64,000 bases of DNA from Paraburkholderia sp. BCC1885 (GCF_900996235.1 NZ_CAAJGM010000219.1:248001-312000), one strand, 5' to 3'. Counted from the first letter of the stretch, positions 16,744-28,932 are shown. A program made the numbers and translations. Notes: generated by a model from the letters alone, not told the origin.

Positions 16744-17736
16744 TCAATGCGCCCCATCCAGCGGCGCGATGCCCTGCTCGATCGCGCCGAAGATCGACTT
16801 GCCCGCTTCGTCGAACATCTCGATCTTCACCGTGTCGCCGTATTTCATGAACTCGGTTTGCGGCGCGCCGTGCTCGATGGTCTCAAGGCAACGTTTCTCG
16901 GCAATACAGCAGTAGCCGCGCTTCGCGTCCTTGTTCGACACCGTCCCCGAGCCGACGATCGCGCCGGCTCGAAGGTTGCGCGTCTTCGCCGCATGCGCGA
17001 TCAGTTGGCCGAAGTGAAACACCATGTCGGTGCCGGCGTCCGGCTGGCCGACTTTCCTGCTGTTCCAGTGGACGATCATCGGCCGGTGCACGCGGCCCTC
17101 GCGCCAATGCTCGCCGAGTTCGTCGGGCGTGACGGCGACCGGCGCGAACGACGTGGCCGGCTTGCTCTGAAAGAAACCGAAACCCTTTGCCAGCTCGGCC
17201 GGAATCAGGTTGCGCAGCGACACGTCGTTGACGAGCGTGATGAGCCGCACGCCCTTGAGCGCCTGCTCGGGCGTGACGCCCATCGGCACGTCGGTGGTGA
17301 TCACCGCGACTTCCGCTTCGAAGTCGATGCCGAACGCCTCCGAGGCGCACACCACGTCGTCCCGTGCGCCGATGAAGTCGTCGCTGCCGCCCTGGTACAT
17401 CAGCGGATCGGTCCAGAATTCCGGCGGCATATCGACGCCGCGCGCGCGCCGCACCAGTTCGACGTGATTGACGTACGACGAGCCGTCGGCCCACTGGAAG
17501 GCGCGCGGCAGCGGCGCCATGCAGTCCTTCGCGTCGAAGGCAAAGGTGTTGCGCGCGCGGCCCTGGTTGAGGGCGTCGTACAGATCCTGGAGTTGCGGCG
17601 CGTAGAAGGTCCAGTCGTCGAGCACGCGCTGCAGCGTCGGCGCAATCGCATCGGCGATGGCCGCGGAGTGCAGGTCGCGGGACACGACAATCAGTTGGCC
17701 GTCGCGCGTGCCGTCCTTCAGCGTGGCAAGTTTCAT
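16744..17736 (-). CDS. Fumarylacetoacetate hydrolase family protein
   Basis: A 330-residue member of the FAH superfamily, which hydrolyses or decarboxylates oxo-acid intermediates of aromatic catabolism with a divalent metal. The metal-site segment DFEAEVAVI (138-146) and the downstream GSGTVSNKDAKRGYCCIAEKR and MKYGDTVKIEMFD segments are typical of the long bacterial branch related to fumarylacetoacetases. The ATG at 17736 matches the family N-terminus (MKLATLKDG). It leads a two-gene operon with a crotonase and is divergent from an IclR regulator. The exact substrate is unknown. Confidence 0.9.
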   Translation of the reverse strand: MKLATLKDGTRDGQLIVVSRDLHSAAIADAIAPTLQRVLDDWTFYAPQLQDLYDALNQGRARNTFAFDAKDCMAPLPRAFQWADGSSYVNHVELVRRARGVDMPPEFWTDPLMYQGGSDDFIGARDDVVCASEAFGIDFEAEVAVITTDVPMGVTPEQALKGVRLITLVNDVSLRNLIPAELAKGFGFFQSKPATSFAPVAVTPDELGEHWREGRVHRPMIVHWNSRKVGQPDAGTDMVFHFGQLIAHAAKTRNLRAGAIVGSGTVSNKDAKRGYCCIAEKRCLETIEHGAPQTEFMKYGDTVKIEMFDEAGKSIFGAIEQGIAPLDGAH

Positions 17737-17873
17737 AGGGAATGAGCCGTATTGGTGACGATAGAGGGAATCTATTCTACGATGGTGAATCGCCACGGCC
17801 CAAATGGGCCACCCGGTCCGTCACCGCAGTTCGCCAATTCAGACTCACGATTCGCGCTCCGTGCGCCCTGCCA
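17737..17873. promoter_or_regulatory. Divergent FAH/iclR promoter region with small palindrome
   Basis: The 137 bases between the two divergent starts contain an imperfect palindrome with core GAATCTATTC (17769-17778). On the minus strand a TAGAAT -10-like hexamer (17774-17779) overlaps it, so binding there would affect the FAH operon promoter. The -35 is not clear and the regulator link is inferred. Confidence 0.4.
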
Positions 17874-18770
17874 ATGCCCTCATCAATTGCCCGTTCCGCT
17901 TTCACCGCCGCCGATCCGCTCGCCTCGCCGGTCCCGCTCGACCCCGCGGACGACGACGCCGCCGAGGCCGCCGACTCTGGCGAGGAGAAGCTGCGCTCGG
18001 GCATCCAGTCGATCGAGGTGGGCTTTCGGCTGCTCGACGTGCTGACCAACGAGCCGCGCGCGATGATGCTGCGCGATCTCGCGCAACGCGCCGGCATGAG
18101 TCCCGCCAAGGCGCATCGATATCTGGTGAGTTTCCTGCGCCTCGGCGTGGTCGCGCAGGACCCGCTGTCCGGACGTTACGAGTTGGGCGGATTCGCCTTG
18201 CAACTGGGCCTCGCGCGGCTCGCGCGCGTGGACGGCGTGAAGCTCGCGCGGATTGCGCTGTCGGAACTGCGCGACCGGCTCGACCTGACGGTGGGCATCG
18301 CCGTGTGGGGCAACCAGGGGCCGACCGTCGTGCACTGGATGGAATCGAGCCACCCCGCCAAAGCGTCGCTCAAGCTCGGCGACGTCATGCCGCTGCTCGG
18401 TTCGGCCACCGGCCTGCTGTTCGCGGCTTATCTGCCGGCCAGCAAGACCGCCGCGATGATCGGGCGCGAACTGGCTGACTCGCGTCGTTCGCGGCACGCG
18501 GGCGGACCGCGCACGCCCGAAGAGGTGGAGCATGTCCTCGCGGACGTCCGCACGCATGAGGCGGCGCGCGTCGAAGGCATGCTGCTGCCGACAATCCACG
18601 CCTTCTGCATGCCGGTGTTCGATTCGACCGGCGATCTCGCGCTCGGGTTGATCGCGCTCGGCCACGAGGGCGCCTTCGATATCCGCTGGGACGGTGAGGT
18701 CGATACGGCGCTGCGCGAGTGTGCGCGTAAATTGTCGTACGAACTGGGGTACAGTCGGACGCCGCGTTAG
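17874..18770 (+). CDS. IclR-family transcriptional regulator
   Basis: A 298-residue regulator. The winged helix-turn-helix spans about 40-100 (IQSIEVGFRLLDVL, LRDLAQRAGMSPAKAHRYLVSFLRLGVV), followed by the GAF-like IclR effector domain (about 110-295) with the conserved HWMESSHP, LGSATGLLFAAYLP and final aromatic-rich segment. The ATG at 17874 lacks a ribosome site and residues 1-38 are an Ala/Asp/Pro-rich leader, so a later start is possible. Divergent orientation to the FAH/crotonase pair makes that operon its probable target. Confidence 0.9.
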   Translation: MPSSIARSAFTAADPLASPVPLDPADDDAAEAADSGEEKLRSGIQSIEVGFRLLDVLTNEPRAMMLRDLAQRAGMSPAKAHRYLVSFLRLGVVAQDPLSGRYELGGFALQLGLARLARVDGVKLARIALSELRDRLDLTVGIAVWGNQGPTVVHWMESSHPAKASLKLGDVMPLLGSATGLLFAAYLPASKTAAMIGRELADSRRSRHAGGPRTPEEVEHVLADVRTHEAARVEGMLLPTIHAFCMPVFDSTGDLALGLIALGHEGAFDIRWDGEVDTALRECARKLSYELGYSRTPR

Positions 18771-18795
18771 GATGTGGAGTTTTTGTTGCGAGGGG

Positions 18796-18869
18796 GCTTG
18801 CTGTTGGCTTTGCTGCATCAGGCTTGCTGTTGGCTTTGCTGCATCAGGCTTGATGCGCGGCTTTGCTGC
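18796..18869. repeat. 26-bp tandem repeat, two perfect copies and a degenerate third
   Basis: A 26-base unit starting GCTTGCTGTTGGC occurs at 18796-18821 and again without change at 18822-18847; a diverged copy begins at 18848 with GCTTGATGCGCGGC. It lies just after the iclR stop, in non-coding sequence before the DUF3108 gene. Confidence 0.85.
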
Positions 18870-19004
18870 GATATTGCCGCGGAACATCGGCGGCGGCCCG
18901 GCGGTCGAACCCGTTCGCCGCGCCAGTGCACCGTGTCCGCGCAGGCCTTCGTCTGACGCACCGCATTAGCCAACTTTTTTGATCCGCCCGAAGCCTTCTG
19001 CCCG

Positions 19005-20393
19005 ATGTCGTACCCATCCGCCGTCAGCCGTTCCGATCCCGCCCAGCCTCGGGCGACGCAACAGCGTCCGCGCGTGTGGCGCTGGCTCGTCGTGCTCGCG
19101 GTGGTGCTTTGCCTGCATTGGGTCGCCGCGCAGTGGGTGGAACGCAATCGCGCGACCTTCACGTCCGGGAATCCGGCGCACGTACCGGTGCAGATCGCGC
19201 TGCTGACGCCCGAGCGAATCGAACGCAATCCGGATCAAACCGCGGCACGGCCGGCGGCTGAACCGCGCGAGCATGCAGCCACGGCCACCGTCAGCAAGCC
19301 GCGCGAGCATGTACTGACTTCTACGCGTTCTGCCGCCGCGTCGGCTGTCGCGGCGCCTGCCCCGGCATCTGCTGCCGAGGCCGCTTCCGACGCTGCGGGC
19401 GCGGCGGCGGCTGCATCCGCTTCGGTTAACGCTTCAGCCGCCGCCAGCGCCGCCGTCGCGGCAAGCGCGCCAGCCCCGGCCGCGCACGCCGCGCCCGGCG
19501 TGAAATTCTCCGTGCCGCCATCGGGCGATCTGCAGTTCGACACGTTCTATAACGGCGTGCGCAATCAGCCCGGCACCATCCACTGGTCGAGCGACGGCAA
19601 GACCTACGACATGGTCGTATCGGTACCCGTGCCGTTCGTCGGCACGTTCAGCTATTCGAGCCATGGCCATGTCGACGCATTCGGCCTCGCGCCCGATCAG
19701 TACATCGAAAAACGCGGCCATCGCGCCGAAGACGTGGCGATCTTCAACCGCACCACCAGGCAGATCGCCTTCACGAAAACACCCGCGACCCTCCCGCTCA
19801 CCGATGGCGCACAAGACCGTTTCAGCATGGTGATGCAACTGGCAAGCCTCGTGCGCGGCGATCCGAATGCCTACAAGCCGGGCGTCACGCGTCAGTTTTT
19901 CGTCGTGGACAACGACAGCGGCGAAATCTGGCCGATTGAAACGATCGGCGACGAAACGATCCGCACCCAACAGGGCTATATCAACACGCGTCATTTCATG
20001 CGCCTGCCGCGCCACGCCGGCGACCAGCGGCGCATCGACGTGTGGCTCGCGCCGGCGCTCGGCTGGCTGCCCGCGCGAATCCTGCAGACCGAGCCGAACG
20101 GCACCGAAGTGCAACTCGTCTGGAGCGGGCCGCTCACGGCCCCGAGCGGCAATGGCGCAGGCTCTGCTGCTGCGACTTCGTCTGACAACCCGGCCGCCAG
20201 CCAGGCGCCTGGCACCGCTGACGCCGCCGGCACGCCCAATCCCGGCACAACCGCAGCACCCGCCGATGCGTCCGCGCCCCCCGCGACCGGCCCCGCCGAT
20301 GCAACCCCCGCGTCGCCCGCAAGCCCCGCCGTGCCGCCCGCCCCCGAGTCCGATCCGGCCCCTGCCTCTGCGACAACCCCAACCCAACCATAA
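19005..20393 (+). CDS. DUF3108 domain protein with TonB-like membrane anchor
   Basis: A 462-residue protein with a cytoplasmic leader, one membrane helix (about 25-43, WLVVLAVVLCLHWVAAQW), a long Ala/Ser/Pro-rich linker (about 75-165) and a periplasmic DUF3108 beta-rich domain (about 168-375, from VPPSGDLQFDTFYNG to the APALGWLPARI segment). A second Ala/Pro/Thr-rich tail of about 80 residues ends the protein. The anchor-linker-domain layout resembles TonB, but no TonB C-terminal domain is present. DUF3108 function is unknown; an envelope location is likely. Confidence 0.85.
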   Translation: MSYPSAVSRSDPAQPRATQQRPRVWRWLVVLAVVLCLHWVAAQWVERNRATFTSGNPAHVPVQIALLTPERIERNPDQTAARPAAEPREHAATATVSKPREHVLTSTRSAAASAVAAPAPASAAEAASDAAGAAAAASASVNASAAASAAVAASAPAPAAHAAPGVKFSVPPSGDLQFDTFYNGVRNQPGTIHWSSDGKTYDMVVSVPVPFVGTFSYSSHGHVDAFGLAPDQYIEKRGHRAEDVAIFNRTTRQIAFTKTPATLPLTDGAQDRFSMVMQLASLVRGDPNAYKPGVTRQFFVVDNDSGEIWPIETIGDETIRTQQGYINTRHFMRLPRHAGDQRRIDVWLAPALGWLPARILQTEPNGTEVQLVWSGPLTAPSGNGAGSAAATSSDNPAASQAPGTADAAGTPNPGTTAAPADASAPPATGPADATPASPASPAVPPAPESDPAPASATTPTQP

Positions 20394-20614
20394 AATCGAG
20401 CACCCACTCGACGCCCCATCGAAACTTCCGTTCCCGATTCGACTCGCACCAAAAGCGGCGTCGTTCGTCTGCACGAACGGAAACACGCGATGGGAACATG
20501 ACTTGCTGCGCGCATTGACCACGGCGCAACAGTGCTGCGAGCAAAGCACCGTTTATTGCAGAAACGACGCACGCCACACCGCCCTGCCACCGCATGACCT
20601 CTGAAGGAGCCTGC

Positions 20615-21403
20615 ATGCAAGTGACCATCAACGGTATCGACACGCGCTATGTTCTGAGCAACGAAGGCGGCGGCCCCTGGCTGACCTTCATCCATCAACT
20701 GGGCGGCGACCTGTCCGTATGGGACCAGCTCGCCGGCTACTTCCGCGACGACTTCACCGTGTTGCGCTACGACGTGCGCGGCCATGGACACACCGCCGTG
20801 CCTGAAAAACCGTTCAGCGTCGCGGATCTCTCCCACGACCTCGCCGCGCTGCTCGAGGCGCTCGGCGCCCCGCATACGCATCTGGTGGGCATGTCGATGG
20901 GCGGCATGATCGCCCAGCAGTTCGCGCTCGACCATCCGTCGCGCGTCGATACACTCACCCTGGCCGATACGGGCGCCGGCACCGTCCCGGAGCACCGCGC
21001 CATCTGGGATCAGCGCGCGGCCGCCGCGCGTCGCGAGGGCATGGCCTCGCTCGTCCCTGCGACATTGGACCGCTGGTTGACGCCCGATTTCCAGGCGGCC
21101 CATCCCGAAGCCGTCGAACCGATCCGCGAGGTCCTGCTGCACACGCCGCCCGAAGGCTACGCGCTCGCCTGCGAGGCATTGCGGGATTTCAACCTGCATG
21201 ACCATCTGAGCGGGATTCGTCTGCCTACGCTGGCGGTTGCGGGCCGCCACGACACAGGTACGCCACCTGCTGCAACAGAATTCATCGCGAAATCGATTCA
21301 GGGCGCACAATACGAACTGCTGGATGCGGCACATCTGGCACCGATCGAACAGTCTCACCGTTTTGCTGCGCTGCTTGAAACGTTTCTCGAAGCACGGGTC
21401 TAA
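20615..21403 (+). CDS. Alpha/beta hydrolase, 3-oxoadipate enol-lactonase-like
   Basis: A 262-residue alpha/beta hydrolase resembling PcaD, which opens 3-oxoadipate enol-lactone in the protocatechuate pathway. Catalytic residues are Ser95 in GMSMGG, Asp213 in AGRHD and His240 in DAAHLAPIEQ; the oxyanion loop is HQLGGD at 27-32 and the DVRGHGHT strand lies at 53-60. The ATG at 20615 has GAAGGAG upstream. No other pca gene is nearby, so the substrate is not assured. It is the first gene in front of the DUF3567 gene on the same strand. Confidence 0.87.
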   Translation: MQVTINGIDTRYVLSNEGGGPWLTFIHQLGGDLSVWDQLAGYFRDDFTVLRYDVRGHGHTAVPEKPFSVADLSHDLAALLEALGAPHTHLVGMSMGGMIAQQFALDHPSRVDTLTLADTGAGTVPEHRAIWDQRAAAARREGMASLVPATLDRWLTPDFQAAHPEAVEPIREVLLHTPPEGYALACEALRDFNLHDHLSGIRLPTLAVAGRHDTGTPPAATEFIAKSIQGAQYELLDAAHLAPIEQSHRFAALLETFLEARV

Positions 21404-21520
21404 CGTGAAGGTCCGGATTTTTACCAGCGTCACTCCGGACCCACCCCTTGAATTCCACACCATACGCTCCACCTATGGCGCAGGAATGGCCAGGAGCCAA
21501 CGGAAATAAGGAGTGTCGCC

Positions 21521-21778
21521 ATGCAAATGATCTACAACAGCCCCAACTATTGTGTCGTCGAGTTCCCGCCGCAGGACGGTCCCCTCGCCATGAAGTCAGG
21601 TGGTTACGAGATCGTTGACAAGAACATGCAACGCGAGATCTACATCGATGGCGCAATGGCGGCACGCTTTCGCGAGCACGTCACCAAGCTGATCGAAGAA
21701 GAACCGTCGCTTGACGAAGTCGACGAATTCCTCGGCCAGTTCGACAGCCTGATGCATCAACCGGTGATTCTCCACTAA
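21521..21778 (+). CDS. DUF3567 (BTH_I0359-like) small protein
   Basis: An 85-residue protein of the BTH_I0359/DUF3567 family restricted to beta-proteobacteria. The segments MIYNSPNYCVVEFPP, KSGGYEIVDKNMQREIYIDGAMA and FREHVTKLIEEEPSLDEVDEFL are recognisable. Function unknown. A strong ribosome site (AAGGAG) precedes the ATG, and an intrinsic terminator follows within 30 bases, so it ends its transcription unit. Confidence 0.88.
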   Translation: MQMIYNSPNYCVVEFPPQDGPLAMKSGGYEIVDKNMQREIYIDGAMAARFREHVTKLIEEEPSLDEVDEFLGQFDSLMHQPVILH

Positions 21779-21807
21779 CACACGCACGCCACGGCGACAC
21801 GTACTAG

Positions 21808-21841
21808 AAACCCCCGTCCGGCTTGCCGGCGGGGGTTTTTG
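21808..21841 (+). terminator. Intrinsic terminator after DUF3567 gene
   Basis: Hairpin with outer arms AAACCCCCG / CGGGGGTTT and inner CCGG/CCGG pairing around CTTG-like loop bases, followed by a run of T. It separates the DUF3567 gene from metH. Confidence 0.9.
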
Positions 21842-22064
21842 TTTGCTCGGCGCCCGCTTTCGCGACGCGCGTTCGTGAGCGCAATGGGCGGCAGCATCGT
21901 GACGGGACGCGGCGAGACGGCATGTTTTACCGCTTTCGGCCCTCGCCGCCGCTGCCCACGGTCCATACACGCCCTGTTATCGCGCGCTCCCGGCCGGCGA
22001 GGCCGTCGCGCAGCGGCTACAATGACAGGTTTCCTGAAAAAACTGGCGCAAGCCCACTTCTGCC

Positions 22065-23132
22065 ATGAACCAGCCCGCCCCCACCGTCAGTTCAGCCCGT
22101 CACGCCGCCTATACGCGCGGCGCGACGCTGCCCGCGCTGTTGCAATCGCGCATCCTGATTCTGGATGGGGCAATGGGCACGATGATCCAGCGTTACAAGC
22201 TCGATGAAGCCCGCTATCGCGGCGAGCGCTTCAAAGACTATGGCCGCGACATCAAAGGCAACAATGAACTGTTGTCGATCACGCAGCCGCAGATCATCAG
22301 CGAGATCCACGAGCAGTACCTGGCGGCGGGCGCCGACATCATTGAAACCAACACGTTCGGCGCAACCACCGTCGCTCAGGCCGACTACGGGATGGAAGAG
22401 CTTGCCGTCGAGATGAACCTCGAATCGGCGAAGCTCGCGCGCGCGGCCTGCGACAAATACTCGACGCCCGACAAGCCGCGCTTCGTCGCGGGCGCCATCG
22501 GACCGACGCCGAAGACGGCCAGCATTTCGCCCGACGTGAACGATCCGGGCGCGCGCAACGTGACCTTCGACGAACTGCGAGCTGCCTACTACGAGCAGGC
22601 CAAGGCACTGCTCGACGGCGGCGCGGACCTGTTCCTCGTCGAAACGATTTTCGACACGCTGAACGCCAAGGCGGCCCTGTTCGCGCTCGACGAATTGTTC
22701 GAGGACACCGGTGAACGTCTGCCGATCATGATCTCGGGCACCGTCACCGATGCATCGGGCCGCATTCTGTCCGGGCAAACGGTGGAGGCGTTCTGGAACT
22801 CGCTGCGTCACGCGAAACCGCTTACCTTCGGCCTGAACTGCGCGCTGGGCGCGGCGCTGATGCGTCCGTACATTGCGGAGCTGGCCAAGCTGTGCGACAC
22901 CTACGTGTCGTGCTATCCGAACGCGGGCCTGCCCAATCCGATGAGCGATACGGGCTTCGATGAATTGCCCGCGGATACATCAGGGCTCCTGAAAGAGTTT
23001 GCCGAAGCTGGGCTCGTGAATATTGCGGGCGGATGTTGCGGCACGACCCCGGAGCATATTGCGGCGATTGCGAAAGCGGTGGCCGAAATCAAGCCCCGCA
23101 AATGGCCGAACCAGTACCGCGACGCGGCTTGA
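22065..23132 (+). CDS. metH: Methionine synthase, homocysteine-binding module (separate protein)
   Basis: Homocysteine S-methyltransferase module of cobalamin-dependent methionine synthase, encoded as its own 355-residue protein. The barrel starts with ILILDGAMGTMIQ (30-42); zinc ligands are Cys259 (in GLNCALGA), Cys324 and Cys325 (in GGCCGTTPEH), the substrate-activating site. It ends where the pterin domain of full-length MetH would begin; that part is encoded by the next gene 62 bases downstream. The two products together should carry out methyl transfer from methyltetrahydrofolate to homocysteine. Confidence 0.93.
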   Translation: MNQPAPTVSSARHAAYTRGATLPALLQSRILILDGAMGTMIQRYKLDEARYRGERFKDYGRDIKGNNELLSITQPQIISEIHEQYLAAGADIIETNTFGATTVAQADYGMEELAVEMNLESAKLARAACDKYSTPDKPRFVAGAIGPTPKTASISPDVNDPGARNVTFDELRAAYYEQAKALLDGGADLFLVETIFDTLNAKAALFALDELFEDTGERLPIMISGTVTDASGRILSGQTVEAFWNSLRHAKPLTFGLNCALGAALMRPYIAELAKLCDTYVSCYPNAGLPNPMSDTGFDELPADTSGLLKEFAEAGLVNIAGGCCGTTPEHIAAIAKAVAEIKPRKWPNQYRDAA

Positions 23133-23194
23133 GCAGTACCGCCGCCCGCTACCGTTACAGTAAAAGACGCACGCAACCGAACCGCACACACGCC

Positions 23195-25912
<2,718 letters not shown>

Positions 25913-26096
25913 GCGGCGGCGCCGGAATACCGCCCGGACGGGGCGTCGACCGGCCCCCCACTATATTGAAAACGTAAGGCTGAATATTTCAAGCAGGCGG
26001 GTTTTCGGCTTTGTAGACTGCAAGCGCTTTACCTGCCAGACGCGGCCATAAAACGCGTCGGCTCAACTACTTGCAACCGTCAACGGAGAAACTCGC

Positions 26097-26300
26097 ATGA
26101 AAAAGCTGACGTTGGTTTTGGCTGGTCTTTCGCTTGCAGCCGGTACTTCGGTCGCCTTCGCCCAGACGGCCGCTCCGGCCGGGAGCAGTTCGGTCAGTTC
26201 TTACTCGCCGCCGACCCAGAAGCACGTCAAGAAGCCTAAAAAAGCGAAGATGAAAAAGGGTGCTTCGGCGCCCGCGGCTGCGGCGGCGGCCAGCCAGTAA
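26097..26300 (+). CDS. Small secreted Lys-rich protein
   Basis: A 67-residue protein with a clear signal peptide (KKLTLVLAGLSLAAGTSVAFA, cleavage near residue 22) and a mature part of about 45 residues: a Ser/Pro segment, a strongly basic block (KHVKKPKKAKMKK) and an Ala-rich end. A good ribosome site (GGAGAAA) precedes the ATG. It probably sits in the periplasm; function unknown. Similar short basic periplasmic proteins are common in Burkholderia. A strong hairpin terminator follows at 26425. Confidence 0.75.
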   Translation: MKKLTLVLAGLSLAAGTSVAFAQTAAPAGSSSVSSYSPPTQKHVKKPKKAKMKKGASAPAAAAAASQ

Positions 26301-26424
26301 GTTCGCGACGCGCCGGTCGGCGCTCCAGATGGCGGGCGCGCCGGCCGTGCTTCGTACTTCCCGCCGGAACGCGCCGTCCGCTGCCCGGACAATTGCACCC
26401 ACATCCGCCTTATGCAGCCGCATA

Positions 26425-26461
26425 AAAGACAAGAGCCCGCTTCGAGCGGGCTCTTGTCTTT
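26425..26461. terminator. Bidirectional intrinsic terminator, 17-bp perfect stem
   Basis: Perfect 17-base arms (26425-26441 and 26445-26461) around TCG, with A tract on the left and T tract on the right. It lies between two convergent genes and can stop transcription from both sides. Confidence 0.92.
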
Positions 26462-26566
26462 GGTCATCCTGATACGTGAGGCGGCGTTGCGCGAGGCGTG
26501 CGGTCTGGTCTGAGGAAAGCCGCCCGGCTACCGCGCCGCGCCATTCCGGGCGCAGGTAGACCGCGC

Positions 26567-26893
26567 TCAGACGCCCCACATGATATCCGCGCCGTCCTTC
26601 TGCGCCGCACGCAGCATGTCGAGGAACGGAAACGCGCGTTGCGCAAGGCCAATCGGAATCTCGTGATGATCGTGGCCGTCTTCGCCTTCGTGGAAGTGGC
26701 CGTCGTGTTCGGCGCGCTCCTGTTTATCCGAACTGATCGCCGATTCCAGCTTGGTAATCGCCTCGCCGAGTTCGTCGTGCATGATGACTCCACGCTCGCC
26801 AAGGCGTTTGCCGACGATGCCGACCAGATACTGCGCCAGGTTTTCCAGCATCACCACATCCGGAGCGGCGCGGCACTTGAAAGTAATCAGCAT
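26567..26893 (-). CDS. DUF1840 family protein with His-rich loop
   Basis: A 108-residue cytoplasmic protein of the DUF1840 family (MLITFKCRAAPDVVMLENLAQYLVGIVGK at the start and LAQRAFPFLDMLRAAQKDGADIMWGV at the end). Function unknown. Between these conserved ends, residues 63-77 hold six histidines with several Asp/Glu, which looks like a metal-binding loop; in other members I know, this loop is mostly acidic. It is convergent with the small secreted protein gene and separate from argS. Confidence 0.85.
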   Translation of the reverse strand: MLITFKCRAAPDVVMLENLAQYLVGIVGKRLGERGVIMHDELGEAITKLESAISSDKQERAEHDGHFHEGEDGHDHHEIPIGLAQRAFPFLDMLRAAQKDGADIMWGV

Positions 26894-27141
26894 GACTGTT
26901 CCCTTTTATCTTGTTGGATTACGCGCCGACAGCCGTGGAACAACCGTCTGCGCGGGCTTCGTTGACTCGCTCGCACGAGGCGGCGGCCACGGCCCTTGGT
27001 GGGCATCTCATTGGACATATTAGCACCTGCTAAAATCCGTCCTGACGGAAAAGCGCGCCGCGTCAGGCTGGATCGCGGACCGCACGGCCCATCGCGGCCG
27101 CTCCCGTTTCACCGCACTGCCTCACTGGACTCGCAACAAGC

Positions 27142-28932
27142 ATGCTGCCCGCACACAAACAGACACTCGAATCACTGCTCGCCGACACCGTGCAGCAGGT
27201 CGTAGAGGCAACCCAAGGCGCCGCCGAAGCCGCCTTTGTCAGCCCCGCCATCACGCTGGAGCGCCCGAAAGTCGCTGCCCACGGCGACATCGCCTGCAAC
27301 GTGGCCATGCAACTGGCCAAGCCGCTGCGCGCCAATCCGCGCCAGCTCGCCCAGCAGATCGTCGATGCCCTCACCGCCAATCCGCAGGCTCAGGGCCTCG
27401 TGCAAAGTGCCGAAGTAGCCGGCCCCGGCTTCATCAACCTGCGCCTCGCGCCCGCTGCCAAGCAGGCGGTGATCGGCGCCGTGTTCGCGGAAAAGGAAGC
27501 CTTCGGCCGCTCGCAACGCGACACCGGCAAGCACGTGCTGGTCGAATTCGTCTCGGCCAACCCCACCGGTCCGCTGCACGTCGGCCATGGACGCCAGGCG
27601 GCATTGGGCGACGCACTCTCGAACGTGCTCGCTTCGCAAGGCTACGACGTGCATCGTGAGTTCTACTACAACGATGCCGGCGTGCAGATCCATACGCTGG
27701 CCGTCTCCACCCAGGCGCGCGCACGGGGTCTCAAGCCGGGTGACGCGGGCTGGCCGGAATCGGCCTACAACGGCGACTACATCGCCGACATCGCGCGCGA
27801 CTATATGAATGGCGAGACCGTCGCCGCGAAAGATGTCGATGCGGTCAAGGGCGAAGGCGACGTCGAGAACCTCGACGCCATCCGCCGCTTTGCTGTGGCG
27901 TATCTGCGTCACGAGCAGGACATGGACCTGCAGGCTTTCGGCGTGAAGTTCGATCAGTATTACCTCGAATCGTCGCTGTACTCGGAAGGCCGCGTCGAAA
28001 AGACGGTGGCCGCGCTGATCGCCGCGGGCAAGACCTATGAGCAGGAAGGCGCGCTGTGGCTGCGCACCACGGACGACGGCGACGACAAAGACCGCGTGAT
28101 GCGCAAGACCGACGGCACCTACACCTACTTCGTGCCGGACGTCGCCTATCACGTCGCCAAGTGGGAACGCGGCTTCACCAAGGTCATCAACGTGCAGGGC
28201 TCGGACCACCACGGCACCATCGCGCGGGTGCGCGCCGGCCTGCAGGGCTTGGGCATCGGCATTCCGAAGGGCTATCCCGACTACATCCTGCACAAGATGG
28301 TCACGGTGATGCGCGATGGCCAGGAAGTGAAAATCTCCAAGCGCGCGGGCAGTTATGTGACTGTGCGCGATCTGATCGAATGGTCGGGCGGCGCCACGCT
28401 GGGCTCGGAGACATCGCCGGAGCTGCTCGACGAAGCGACGATCCGCCGCGGCCGCGACGCCGTGCGCTTCTTCCTGATCTCCCGCAAGGCGGATACGGAA
28501 TTCGTCTTCGACATCGACCTCGCGCTCAAGCAGAACGACGAAAATCCGGTGCATTACGTGCAGTACGCGCACGCCCGCATCTGCTCGGTCATCAACGAAG
28601 CGAAGACGCGCTACAGCACCGACGAGGCGATCCTGCCCAAGGTGGACGTGTCGCTGCTCACCAGCGAGCGCGCCATGGCGCTGCTGCAAAAGCTGGCGGA
28701 ATTCCCCGACATGCTGCAGCACGCCGCCGACGAACTCGCGCCGCACGCGGTCGCCTTCTATCTGCGTGACCTCGCGGGCGAATTCCACTCGTTCTACAAT
28801 GACAAGGCCGAACGCGTCCTGGTCGACGACGAAGCGCAGCGCAACGCGCGCGTCGCCCTGCTCGCCGCCACGCGCCAGGTGCTGGCAAACGGCCTTGCGA
28901 CGATCGGCGTCTCTGCTCCCGAAAAGATGTAA
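27142..28932 (+). CDS. argS: Arginyl-tRNA synthetase
   Basis: Class I synthetase charging tRNA-Arg, 596 residues. The N-terminal Add-1 domain (about 1-110) precedes the catalytic core, with HIGH-type HVGH in ANPTGPLHVGHGR near residue 145 and the KMSKS-loop equivalent KISKR near 397. The C-terminal anticodon-binding DALR domain occupies about 470-596 and ends in ISAPEKM-like sequence. The ATG at 27142 fits the family. An extended -10-like TGCTAAAAT lies about 110 bases upstream (27028-27036). Confidence 0.96.
   Translation: MLPAHKQTLESLLADTVQQVVEATQGAAEAAFVSPAITLERPKVAAHGDIACNVAMQLAKPLRANPRQLAQQIVDALTANPQAQGLVQSAEVAGPGFINLRLAPAAKQAVIGAVFAEKEAFGRSQRDTGKHVLVEFVSANPTGPLHVGHGRQAALGDALSNVLASQGYDVHREFYYNDAGVQIHTLAVSTQARARGLKPGDAGWPESAYNGDYIADIARDYMNGETVAAKDVDAVKGEGDVENLDAIRRFAVAYLRHEQDMDLQAFGVKFDQYYLESSLYSEGRVEKTVAALIAAGKTYEQEGALWLRTTDDGDDKDRVMRKTDGTYTYFVPDVAYHVAKWERGFTKVINVQGSDHHGTIARVRAGLQGLGIGIPKGYPDYILHKMVTVMRDGQEVKISKRAGSYVTVRDLIEWSGGATLGSETSPELLDEATIRRGRDAVRFFLISRKADTEFVFDIDLALKQNDENPVHYVQYAHARICSVINEAKTRYSTDEAILPKVDVSLLTSERAMALLQKLAEFPDMLQHAADELAPHAVAFYLRDLAGEFHSFYNDKAERVLVDDEAQRNARVALLAATRQVLANGLATIGVSAPEKM

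Noticed and set aside
21842..22064. Region before metH examined for a cobalamin, SAM or SAH riboswitch
   Set aside because: I could not find the B12 box or the conserved core of SAH/SAM elements; a covariance-model search would be needed to settle it.
23033..23194. Upstream extension of the second metH gene as a fused single protein
   Set aside because: The frame overlaps the first metH gene in another phase and encodes unrelated sequence; the first gene ends with its own stop at 23132.
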